Shown one piece after another: positions 46,201-60,300 of a stretch of DNA of 64,000 nucleotides. A program made the translations under genes and the position numbers. Below the pieces are notes generated by a model. The model saw only the letters and a list, made by a program, of their open reading frames with translations, was not told where the DNA came from and made no database searches. The DNA comes from Glandiceps talaboti (lineage: Eukaryota; Hemichordata; Enteropneusta; Spengelidae), in NCBI RefSeq assembly GCF_964340395.1, contig NC_135559.1:1667501-1731500 (forward strand), written 5' to 3'. Position 1 is the stretch's first letter. Each line of letters begins with the position of its first letter.

Positions 46201-49200
46201 CAGCCCATCACACAAAACATTTTATACCGTAGAAAAGAAAAAGAAAAAGAACAAGGAAATGAATATCATTCTAATAATAAGTTACGGAAAAATAATTTAA
46301 ATGAAAAAGTAAATGAAAAAGTAAAGTCCAAATCTTGTAATGTATAGTATTGTTAGCTAGTTTCATAAACTTGCAGTGTACTGTTTTGGGACTTCTAATG
46401 TTTACACTATCTCAATTACAGGGTGATTAGATTCTCGTCACTGCACAGAAGAAATGCTATCACCTGCACTTGAGTAATCTACCACATGTAACAACAATTG
46501 TAGTTAATATGTGTCTATGTTAGTACATCACAACCTCGAATACCAGAGTCGTACATACATTATACAATATGCCAAACTTACCATGTTCAATGGCATCTCT
46601 GAAGAGAACCAAATCCATAGCAATGACATTTGGAGTGTTGTTGTAATCTTCTAAGGCATTCTCCATAAATACTTTTAATGCTTTGAAATCCTGTAAATCT
46701 TCATAAATTGGTGTCTCTCCAGTAGTCATAAAGTTACCTGAATTAAAAAAAACCAACATATCATATAATAATTACGATTCAATCTATCTGGTGAACAAAT
46801 TAGAATCTCACCAGTTGTAATAAAAATGTGATGAAATGGTAAATAAATATACATATTTATAACTTATGCTCACACTGCTACCTCACAACTTATTCTACCA
46901 TGCATAAGCCAAGATATTGTCTTTGAACAGAAAATATGGATTATATACCCTGATCGTTCTACATCACGACAACCAATGTCTATATCACTGGTTCTGTGGT
47001 GCTTGAAATACGAGTCTAAATGTTCCTAATTGCCATTATTTTTCCTGATATTTCCTGAATTATGCTTGAGGTATAATTATATCATTCCTCAATATTTTTC
47101 TTCATTCAGCCTGAAAGTACTTATCGCCTTAGGGCTTGTCATATATTGTAAGATATGTTGTGTTGTTTAGCCCTATCAGGCTTCTTAATAATCCCATAGA
47201 ATAGTACAGACGATGAATGCTGGCTGAGCGTAGCACATATGTCTGTATCTTACATACATGGTTTGTCATTACTCATGAAAATACAACTAGTATGTGTGCA
47301 TGCACACCGCTACAAGTAATCACTGGTTTGTCATTACTCATGAAAATACAACTACAAAATGTAGTATGTGTGCATGCACACCGCTACAAGTAATCACTGG
47401 TTTGTCATTACTCATGAAAATACAACTAGTTTGTGTGCATGCACACCGCTACAAGTAATCACTGGTTTGTCATTACTCATGAAAATACAACTAGTATGTG
47501 TGCATGCACACCGCTACAAGTAATCACTGGTTTGTCATTACTCATGAAAATACAACTAGTATGTGTGCATGCACACCGCTACAAGTAATCACTGGTTTGT
47601 CATTACTCATGAAAATACAACTAGTATGTGTGCATGCACACCGCTACAAGTAATCACTGGTTTGTCATTACTCATGAAAATACAACTAGTATGTGTGCAT
47701 GCACACCGCTACAAGTAATCACTGGTTTGTCATTACTCATGAAAATACAACTAGTATGTGTGCATGCACACCGCTACAAGTAATCACTGGTTTGTCATTA
47801 CTCATGAAAATACAACTAGTATGTGTGCATGCACACCGCTACAAGTAAATACTGGTTTGTCATTACTCATGAAAATACAACTAGTATGTGTGTATACACA
47901 CCGCTACAAGTAATCACTGGTATATATGTATGTGTGCATGCACACCGCTACAAGTAATCACTGGTATATATGTATGTGTGCATGCACACTGCTACAAGTA
48001 ATCACTGGTATATATGTATGTGTGCATGCACACTGCTACAAGTAATCACTGGTATATATGTATGTGTGCATGTACACCGCTACAAGTAATCACTGGTATA
48101 TATGTATGTGTGCATGCACACCACTACAAGTAATCACTGGTATATATGTATGTGTGCATGCACACTGCTACAAGTAATCACTGGTATATATGTATGTGTG
48201 CATGCACACTGCTACAAGTAATCACTGGTATATATGTATGTGTGCATGCACACCTCTACAAGTAATCACTGGTATATATGTATGTGTGCATGCACACCGC
48301 TACAAGTAATCACTGGTATATATCATATGTATGTGTGCATGCACACCGCTACAAGTAATCACTGGTATATATCATATGTATGTGTGCATGCACACCGCTA
48401 CAAGTAATCACTGGTATATTGTAATACTCTTTCCTCCCTGTACTAAGAGTAACTTACTTACCAAATATTGGGGGTTGTTTGTTTGGACAGATATTATGAA
48501 AGGTTTGGTCAAAGAGAACTCCAAGTTTCTCACTCAGAATAGAAACAAAGCTTTCTATGTCATCAGAACCAACCAGACGATCTGAGAAGACTCTGTACAT
48601 AAAAAGCAAAAATTAAAACACAATTAAAATGATAAGTCCATGAATGTGTGACGAGATCTTTGAATGACAACTGACAGAGCTCTTTTGAAGTTTACTGTAA
48701 TCTGATTTTGTTAATGTTAAAGTCACTAAGGTCCGAGAAAGGTTTCCTTCTTTTCTTTCTCGTTTCTTTCTTGTTACACAGTTCATGTTAAACTGACCAA
48801 TGCACTCAGCACTCTACAATTCAAGATTCATTTCCACAATTGCCGTCTGATGTGGCAAGGTAAGGCAAGGCAAATATTTTAATTTACACCAATGAAAAGA
48901 ATTGAATATGTAACTGGTGATGGTACATCATGTTTACAAATATTTGAGAAGGAACTGTACACTGAATTTTTTAACTGATTCAGAAATTGCATGAATGAAA
49001 GATGTGGAAGCTGATGAAGGAAATATGCCTGAAAATATTTGAGAAGGAACTGTACACTAAAATAATTGTTAACTTACTCAAATTAATTGAGTGAGAAACA
49101 TGTAAGATCATGATTAAAAAGTGTCACAAAATAAAGAGATACATGTTCTGCTTACCTGAAGCACTCATGAATCCATAATCTGGTCATACTTTGTTTAGTG

Positions 49201-52200
49201 TCATAATAATCTCTATGAGATCTTAGTAAACCTTGGAAGACTCTAGATATATCTCTCATATTGAAGAGATAATGAATTTTAGCTGGTGTTGGTAGGAATT
49301 TTTGGACTATGTTCTGATAGATTTCGATGGTTGCCTGTGTCATGATATCTCCAATAGGTTTAACATCTTCTTCAAAGTCTTGCAGTTTTTGGTTTATCAT
49401 GGTACCAAAGATACGTTTGATTTGAGATTCCTACAGGAATAAACATTAATATGGTGTTAGTGGCATGATTTGACTTAACTTAACTTAGAAACATTCCCAG
49501 GTTTTTTTTTTGTTAACTACTGAGTATGAATATAGCTTTAACTTCAAGGTTGTTTGATACCTAGACAGGTTTTTGAAACATAAATAACACATTTTGCAAG
49601 TGAAAACAACAACTACAGATATTAAAATCTTAGTATGATATGACTGGTTTTAGACATTCACTGAAGTTTGCTTTGTGCATTTTTTTAAATAAGTTGTTAA
49701 CACTCTAGTGACATGGTTTCTGTAACTCTATGGAAGAGGGCATTAGGTTTTAAAGGGTTACAAAAAGTAACAGTTCAAAAATCTGGTTTGGTTAGCATTG
49801 GGCTATCTCTGTGCTACTATAGGGTTAGCATGGTCTTAACACTGGTCTGGTACATATACATCACTATGTGATTATGATTTAGCAGCTGGAAGGGTTAATG
49901 AAGGCATACATCAACACTGAAAAACTTGCCAGGTCAGTGCTACAATTACGTTGAAAGTTGGCTAGCAAAATGGTGAGCGATTCCTCAGCTTTAGCAATTC
50001 TGTTGTACATATAACTGCAGAGTAAATGTTGGCTCCATATGTGACAATGTGAATGGGACATGATAATGTGATGCAGAATTACTTACACTTGGGAAGGTCA
50101 TGTTGATAAGGTTAAAACGACTCTGTAGACGTTTTGAAATATGCATACGACCACCACCTGGAGGACCCATAGACACAACTAGTTGCATGTCCTGTAATAC
50201 AAAGTAAACAATATATTCAAATGTATCATTTTTCTCATCTAAAGGAAATATGTCTGAAAGAGAACTGCAAATCTGTGGAATTAGGAAACAAGACCAATTT
50301 AAGAGTATCTCCTTGCTTTCACCAGTTTATACGAACTCCATTTTCATATGAAAACAGATCATTGTCACTTGCAGCAGCATTTTCAAATCATTGCACTTTT
50401 TCATTGTGGACATGTTATACATTTCATGGTTTGATAAGAATAGTTTTATGTCCAACTCCTCTTTATGTGGACATGAAAAGGCAGAAGAACTTGAAACTCA
50501 TTTTTGAGTGTGAGCTATTATGCAAAAAAGCCATAAAAGCTTTCTAATATAAATGTTTCATACATACCCTGATATATTTGACAGTTTGTTTTAGTCTGTC
50601 ATACCAGAATCCATAATCCATCCACAGTTTCATCAATTCTAATGGTGGCTGAGAACCAAAAGTATCTTTAGCTGGCATGTTGAAGTCATCCATGAAAGTG
50701 ACTAGTTTCTTACCACCAACAGGTACATAGACACCTACCAAGTAAAACACACAATACAATTCATTCATTTAACCCAAATGTAATCAATAATACAGTATTC
50801 TTAGTATTCTCCCTGGAATGAGGACTTTCCAAGACACCATGTTTTGTACCAGCCAGTACAAAACAAGGATTCTAATCTAGTCCAATCTAATCTAATCTAA
50901 TCTAATCTAATCCAAAAAGAAATTCAACACACCAGACTTTAGAATCATAGTATTGTTCAATGGAACCAATAAGGGTCAATCCACACAAAATACTGAATGT
51001 AGGAGGGGGGGGGGGAACGGACAAGTAAATGTTTTGAAAACCATAGTGTTACAATTTACAGGTGACTTGGCCAAAATTGTAAATTTACAAAGGAACAACT
51101 TGATAGACTTTATGGTAACTGAATAAGATTTTTAAAGAATCACAAAACTGACAACTCACCCTTAGTTCTCTTTTCTACTCTACTTTCAATGATGTCTTGG
51201 ACGTTGTTAGATGTTGTCTGGGCTGACATGTTGATGGTTAATACACTGTACTGCTGTGGTTCAAGTTTACTCAGTACTGCCTGGGCTACAGATGTCTTTC
51301 CAGTGCCAACAGGACCAACCAATAAGACAGGATTGACAGCATGTATCAGATTACTGACTAGGAAATCGTAACGCACAGTGTCCACAGTTGGTACAATAAT
51401 ACGATAGAATGGAAGACTGTGGAAATAACACAAAAATATGGGTTTGATTATTTGTTGTGCGAAGTTATACAGACAACTTACAAATACAAGACTGACACAT
51501 TTGTACATTGATTACATTGACTGACATTTTGGGATACACAGATGATAATAATAGATTACTTTTTATTGGACTATTTTATTATCTCTTGTGCATACAACAT
51601 GTCTGTACTCAGCACGTTGGTGGAGGGTCTATGGTTCTACCAACAACCTTATAGCTTGATACACCAAAACTAAAACATAGCAATATTGAATTGATTTATT
51701 TACCAGACACACAAAAGATTAAAAATTATAATATATCCATTTCAAAGGAGCACAAAAAATTAAAAATTATAATATATCCATTTCAAAGGAGCAGTTATTA
51801 TGTTAATATATCTAGTGAGGACCACAGAAATAGTTTGATATAAACCAGTCGAGTCTGTGACCCTGACAACATAAATATACATGAAAACGTACAAGTGCAT
51901 AGCTATGCAATAAATAGAATTGTTGTATTTTGACTTACTTTGGTTGATATCTCCATCCACCTCTCAGTTTATCTTCCCAGTGAGCCCAAGTTTTATTCTT
52001 GACATCTACGTAGTATTCATAGATGCTATCTTTGTTTGGGAAGGTGCCTTCAATTTCTCTGATATAGTTGTCAATCTTCTTTCTACCATCTTCATCCACA
52101 GAAGCACAGACAGACCAGATCACACAGAACAAGAACCACAGTTCATGCATTCGTTCGTAGTTGTCTTTGTCATAAGGGTTAACCTGTAACACAATCAAAT

Positions 52201-54093
52201 CTTGTCAGAGGTATGCATAACTTTAATAAAACAATACAATACAATCCCATGTTTACCTGACATCTGTTTCTATCCTGTCTCTTTGTTCTTTCAACCTCAG
52301 TGCATATCACTGAATCAAATACTGACTCAGCCACCACTGTGACCACTGGGTGAGTTCAGACCCAGAATGCAGTGGTAAGTACAAGCCAGCCATTTGCCCA
52401 CTGACAATCTGTACAGATATCTCTCTAGAACTCTCTATCTAACACCCTTCTCCATACAAGCTGGCTACTTGCCCACTGACAATCTGTACATCTCTCTTAA
52501 GTTCTCTATGTGACTCTCTCCATAATCACTGCAATTAATTTTCATCATCTCTATCCTATGACTCGTAACTACACTAGAACCCAAACAGGTTCTCATGGCA
52601 CATGAGTAACTCAAGGATAAAATGCATGGAATTCGAAGGGGTCTCATAGACAGTAGACTTGCTTGATAATGGGAGAAAATATGTTGGACTCACATATGTA
52701 ATAAACTTACCCCATTTTTCTCTGTAGCCAGGGCTGCAAAGAGTTTACAGAGAGATGACACACCATTCAATTCAGATATCTCAACTAGTTCATTGCAATT
52801 CTGTCTCTTGAATTCCAAAATCTTGGTCAAGTACTTGTCAAATAATTTCTGAAGGATCTCAGCTGATGTCTAGAACAGAACAAAATGAAAACAATTTTGT
52901 TAATAAAACCAGAAGTACTAGGTAATTGTTTTGAGAAGTTTTCACAACATCGCTATTCAGAAGAAAGCCTAGAAGACTATTGAAGGTCACTGTTTCATTC
53001 TCGCAAGCCAGAGCTTTTATTTCTTCCGCTACACTTCGAAATATCCATGGCCTGTTCTTACGGCAAGTTTCAATGGTGCCGTAAATGAGGCCGTGGTTTA
53101 CACTGTTTTTAATCTCAAGAAAATCTATAACTTGTATAACAATATGATCCACAACTTCTTCCCCCCCCCCCCCACCCTTTTTTTTTTTTTTGGGGGGGGG
53201 GGGTTTACTCTCAATGCAATTTCCTACGATTACAATACTTAACTAACGAGGACCTCTGCATTCTTAAAACAGTACATACAACGATTAACTTGGGATGAGC
53301 TGCTGTCCAAATCTCACCTTATCTTTCCTCTTCTCTAGCCATGAAGAGACATAGGGTTGCCATCTGAGATCAGCATAGTCTGTATAAACCATACCACATC
53401 TACTGACAGTAGCAGGAGATGCCACGGCCAAGTCTTCCACTTCAAATAATAGTGATACCTGTTATACAAGATAAGAAGACAGATTATCAAAACTAACCAT
53501 AAACACTAACATATTAAGTTACAACATGTTTTAATTAGCAAATAGCTAATAATACCCTATAAATAACCAATCATAACTATTTATAACTAGTCATTAACCA
53601 TCAAAATGAGTCATAACTACTACAGGTCAAGTCAGGACCACTAGGAATTGGTAAATTTTGATTCTGAACCAGAATGCAAACATCGATCACTGTATCATAT
53701 CAGATGATATTATAAAACTACATAACTGACCAAAACTGCATAAAACTAGACAATATACATATTATTATTAAATAGAATACAGTAATCTAAAAAGAAATCA
53801 GATAACTGACCTGTTCTGGCATGGCAATACGTTCACCATTGATAAGTGTTAACACCTTGTTGTCGTCCATGACTGAGTTCATACTCTCAATCCATAGTGT
53901 GTCTACTGGACCATCAAATACTAACCATTTCTGGTCTGGTTTTTCATCTGTAATATTAAATCCATTAAATATATAAATTATGAAGTCAAGCTAGCATTCA
54001 TAATATATGGTACAAGTGCATATGTGTGTCTGTGTGTCTGCTCATGTGCATGTGTGTGTCTGTGTCTGTTGTTTCTCTCTGTCTGTCTGTCTG

Positions 54094-54124
<31 letters not shown>

Positions 54125-54259
54125 GTGTGTGTGAGTGTGTCTGTGTGTGCATACATGCATGTGTGTCTCTGTGTGTGCATGTGTGTGAGCGTGCATGTGT
54201 CTGTGTTATTGTGTGTGTATGTGTGTGTGTCTGTGTGTGCGTGTGTGTGTGTGTGTGTG

Positions 54260-54356
<97 letters not shown>

Positions 54357-57300
54357 TAATACACCCTCCCTTCGTACATGAGTAAATTTACAAACCTGCA
54401 CAAGTCTGTCTCATTACACTAGACAATACACCATCAGTCCATTCATTGGTATTCAAATCAAATTCACCATACAATTCACCCAGCGATAATGACTTGGGAT
54501 TAATAGGGTAATCCTATAGATTTCAAACAAAAAATAATTTTTTTTTGTTACATTCATAAAATTGAAATAAACATGAAAAAGCTTCATGGATCCAAGGTAG
54601 TCTGAAAGGGTCAGCCATTGGTTCACTTGTGTAGCCATGTGCTACTCACTCACTTTGTGAGTGAGCACATTAAATGAGAAGAAGCAATGGCTGGATATTT
54701 CAGGCTCTACAAGTATGACATTTAACAAATCTGAAGGTACCAACAGCGCCCTCTATCTACATTTACTGATCTACAGGTATGAAATCTCAGAAATGTGAAG
54801 GTACCAACAGCGCCCTCTGTCAACATTTTCTGATCTACAGGTATGAAATCTCACAAATCTGAAGGCATAAGCAGTGCCCTCAGAGCATGACAATCTCACC
54901 TTGACAAGTTGGTAATCTTCAAAGTTTTCTTTCTTGAGTGATGACATGGCAGCCTGTAGAGTTCTCCAAGACACTGTTTTACCACTTCCAGTTTTACCAA
55001 CTATCATGACAGAGTGACGAGAGTTTTTGGTTTCGTACAGCTGGATGACTTTGAGAACAGTGGTTGGGGTGAGTTGTAAGCCCTGTGCTCTAAGTTCACG
55101 CTCTACGGCAGTTTTCAGCTGAAAGGTGTAATCCAATATTGTCAATGTGTATGTCACATAATGAGATGAAATAACTCTTTCAGTATAAATGCACATTCTT
55201 ATACCAGATGTATTCTTTACATTAGGTACTGATAACCTAATGAAATTTCTACTCACAAAGTCAACAAATTTTCTTGGAAGAGAATCCCAAATTTTAGCTG
55301 ACATCTTGTCATCATTGTCAGGCATGTCCTACAATTGGCTGACATCTTGTCATCATTGTCAGGCGTGTCCTACAATTGGCTATTCTATCGCAGTACATTC
55401 CTGACAATGCTGACAAGATGAAATCAAAAATTTTGGATTTGCTTCCAAGAAATGTTTGACTCTGTGAGTAGAAAGTTTAATGAGTAACTATGAATCTAGT
55501 TTGTAAGGTACGCTGTGACGGGGCGCCCTCAAACACCAGGCAACCCCTAGAGGAGGCTGGTGAGGGGGAAACGTCACGACGTATCTTACAGTCTACTATG
55601 AATCCAGAGTCCATGAACATTCACTCTCATAGTCATACTGACGACCCATTTCTTATCTGTTCTATGATTTCAACAATATGGTCGAAATACAAGATTTAGT
55701 CTATGTAACTATATATGTTGTCTCTTCAAACCCTCTTGAATTACTTTCACACATCATTTCCAAGCAAAAAGTGTGCTAAAATAATTGGAAGAGTGTTCAT
55801 ACTAATGAAAACTTACCTTTCCATAGTCAATAACCGGTGTGTCTACACCAGGGAACAAATCTGATGTGATGGCAGTGAATAGAGGCAGATCTACTGCTGT
55901 CATCTTGGGAACATTCATGTCTTTCATAGCCAGTAGTAGAACCTGTGTGTGTAGCAAAAGTAAGATGTATCAGGGGGATGACAGACAGCTTGTTGAATGC
56001 AGCAAGTGCATGACTGCAGAAACCATTTTTGTATGCACTGATGCTGTAGTCAGCGGTATGTAATATGTATGCTAATTTGGGAGAAACAAGACTCACACAT
56101 GATCATTTTTGTGCAATGTTTCAATGAAATTGACGTGCACTTAGCAGATTTGACAAATACCAGCGAAAACTGAACTAATTAATCGGATTGCTTGAAATGA
56201 TCTGTAATACTAGCATCAAAATGTCTACTTACCTCTTCATCTGGCATAGATGCTGGGAAATGCCTCTTCTTTCTACCAGCATATCTCAAGACTGATGTCA
56301 AGGCACGCAGACCAAAGTCGTAGTGATCTTGTTTGGATAACTGTTGTACAGCCAGGGAATACAAGGTATGTACTTTCTTGGCAAGAAGCTGTAGACATAA
56401 AGACATCACAGTCATTTACAATCCTAACAGTAATAATATGTTAGATTTTCATATTCAAATACTTTTTAAGATATCAAGACAGTGTTACATATAGATATCA
56501 TTTTGTATCCTGGTACTTTAAAAATATCTAATATGAGCATTTTATTTTGTCTTCGTTGTTACTTATCAGCTAATAGTAAAGTGGTAAATTCGGCTAATCT
56601 AAAGGATTGCATTATTTCCAGTAAAGGTTTAGTGTATTTTTTCAATGGACAAATCTCAATGGAAAATAACACACAACTTCAGCCACCTGGGATTTCAAAA
56701 GGAGATACAGTCAATATCTCAAATTCAAAGACTTACTTTGGTATTTCCAAAACCTTCACCAAATAGGATAATCTCAGCAATGTAAGCTGAGTCTGGAACA
56801 ACCATGGAGATTGGACGGAACATGGATTTTAAGTTATCTGGTAGCTCAGTACGACCAGCGTAACCTAGGTAACAATTGGAAAATATAAGATGTTAGTTAC
56901 TGTATTGGTCAGTGGATAAGTAGTGGATGTGTTAATGGATATCAGATGGTTTAAAGACTGCCTGTCTCAAACCAGCCATCATCAAAAATAAAAATGAAAA
57001 TGACAACAGCTCCCTATAGTATATATCTTACACAAGTCTAAAGACATAAGGTTTAATATAAACAGGCTAGCTCAGTGCTAACACTGGGCTGAGACAAACC
57101 AATGTGTTAACAATTAACAATTAGAAGGGGTAACATCACCATTGCTAACACTGGGTTGGAAGTAACGCCTCACCACCATTGTTAGCAACTGGAAAGGGCT
57201 GATGCCAACTGCCTTATGTTATAATCAGAATGGCCTAGTATTACATCAGATCACAACAGGCTAGTACACTGGAAAGGCATTCTTTCACCATACTGTAGTA

Positions 57301-60300
57301 TTAACTTTATCCTACAGTGAAGATAGTTATATTAACTATTATAGAAATCTTACTAAATTACCCTACTGTCAGTGAAAATAGATAACAGATTTGCTATCTA
57401 ATCCAAAAATCATGCAAATCATCAATATTAAAAAATATTGGCACCAGACAATGTTTAAAAATAACTATAACAACATACCAGGGTTCATGGTGATGAAGAT
57501 ACCACATGACCAGACTAAGTTGATTTCTCTGCCTTCAAATACAAATCTTGATGATCCAGCTGCCAATGCTGACAGAATAGATAAAATCTGCTGGGCTACC
57601 ACAGATAATACCTCAATGTTGATACGGTTGAACTCATCAAAACAACCCCATGCACCAGTCTGGAAAAAAAAAACAGCACACATTCAGTATGCAAATTAGG
57701 TACTTAGAAATGCAAATTAGATGCTAACTATGCAAATTTCATGCACTTTCATCATTTGAAAATTAGACAGTGCATATAATTTACATGTAACTTAAATCTA
57801 ATTTGCAATTAATTAAGATGTAAATGAATGCACCAGTCTGGGAAAAAACAGCACACATTCAGTATGCAAATTAGGTATTTAGAAATGCAAATTAGATAAT
57901 AACTATGCAAATTTCATGCACTTTCATTACAACTTATATCAGTGTATTTGAAAATTAGACAGTGCATATAATTTACATGTAACTTAAATCTAATTTGCAA
58001 TTAATTAAGATGTAAATGAATGCACCAGTCTGGAAAAAAACAGCACACATTCAGTATGCAAATTAGGTACTTAGAAATGCAAATTAGATAATAACTATGC
58101 AAATTTCATGCACTTTCATTACAACTTATATCAGTGTATTTGAAAATTAGACAGTGCATATAATTTACATGTAATTTAAATCTAATTTGCAATTAATTAA
58201 GATGTAAATGAATGTGATTTTCTGATACTGGTTAATAAAAGGTGAACACCCACAATGCTTTTATCCATAGTTCTTCCCCGCATATTAACATAAATTATGC
58301 AAATTACATATATAATAACCATGCAATGCAATACAAGTAAATAATGTTTTTAAACATCACTATGTGTGTGGTAAATCTCTATTGAACCTTTGATAACTTC
58401 TATCTTTTTTGTCATTCCAGTAAGTAGGTTTTTGGCTTATTGGGTTTGAACTTGTCAAAACCGGGTAGAGTGAAATGTGTGTTTACCTGTGCTAAACCAC
58501 TAAACATCCTTCCCATTGACTTGTAATCCAAACCTTCTGAACAGTTGACAACAATGACATAATTGCCAAGGGCCTTGCCTAAATCTTTGGTGGTTTCTGT
58601 TTTGCCAGTACCAGCTGGTCCTTTGGGTGATCCACCACGGTGTAAATGTAAGGCAGTAGTCAGTGTCATGTAACATCTACAGGTGAAATACACAACAGTT
58701 ATAAACAACACAACAGACTATAAAGATACAATTTACAAATAATACAGCACAGCACAGCACAGTACAATACAGTACAGTACAATACAGTACAGTACAATAC
58801 AGCACAGTACAGCACAGCACAGCACAGCGCAGCGCAGTACAATACCATACCTGCAAGAACATGATATACCATTATGATAAACGATTCCATACAATGATAT
58901 ACCATATAATTCCATACGATATGATACAATATGATACAACATGATGTGATCCAATACAATACGATACAATATGATATGATACACCACCCAAAAATAGGTA
59001 ATTCTTTGTGCAACAGTGAAATCAAAAACGATACATGAATAAAACTCAAATAAACACAGGGTCACAGTTATACATCAAAAAGGAATACAACAGATTAGCC
59101 AAGAGGAGTAACATCACTGAAACTCTCACTCCTTCAAATTCTGATCATACCTACCTATCAGTTAGTGGAGTGATAACCAGTCTGCCTGAGTTTCCAAGGT
59201 ACTCATATCCATACTGGAATTGAGTGTTGGTTTGTCTTACTACACAGTCATCAATCTCTTTGTCCCAGTATACTCTGAGCTGCATCAACCATTCGAAGGC
59301 TGTCACATCATTAGTTTTAGTTTTGATCAGTTTCTCTATCACATCCCTGGCATGTACCTCTATAGTAACCAGTGCTACAATCTTAGCACGCTGCATTTTG
59401 GTTAGGTTACCACGGATTGCATCTGAAAACTTGTTCAGCATAGAGGCCTATGGGAATAGAATCACAAAGCAGTTAGAATATTTGAGAGAACTAACAGCTT
59501 GTCTTCTTCAAGGAGATCTTGGGACTCCTCCAAATCAATAAAGGGGTTCAGGGGGGGGGGGGGGGGGGGGTTACTCACATACTTAAAAGGTACCAATACA
59601 TGTATATATATGAACCCCCTTTTTTGACTTGTGTACAGTATGATGTGGACTTCTGACTGTTTTAAGCAATATATAGTGCTTTGACCCCCTGATTGAATGC
59701 ACATAATTACAACATTGGACCCTATATTCTAGACTATGTAGGTTGCAAGTTACTGATAAAGATATTTACCTGTTTCCTCTTCATACTCTTGAGTGCCTTC
59801 TGGTCTCCTCTTTCTTTGGTAGTAGTCAATGCCTTTGTACAGTCTGCTGTCCATTGCATCTGACTTGATGTTATCAACATCTAAATAAATTAAAATAGCA
59901 ATACCTAGAATGATTTCTTTTTTCTCAAAGTACAAATGTATGTATGTATGTATGTATGTATGTATGTATGTATGTATGTATGTATGTATGTATGTATGTA
60001 TGTATGTATGTATGTACGCATGTATGTATGTATGTATGTATGTATGTATGTATGTATGTATGTATGTATGTATGTATGTATGTATGTATGTATGTATGTA
60101 TGTATGTATGTATGTATGTATGTATGTATGTATGTATGTATGTATGTATGTATGTATGTATGTATGTATGTATGTATGTATGTATGTACGTACGTACGTA
60201 CGTATGTATGTATGTATGTATGTATGTATGTATGTACGTACGTACGTATGTATGTATGTATGTATGTATGTATGTATGACTAAGGCTCCAGGCCCATATG

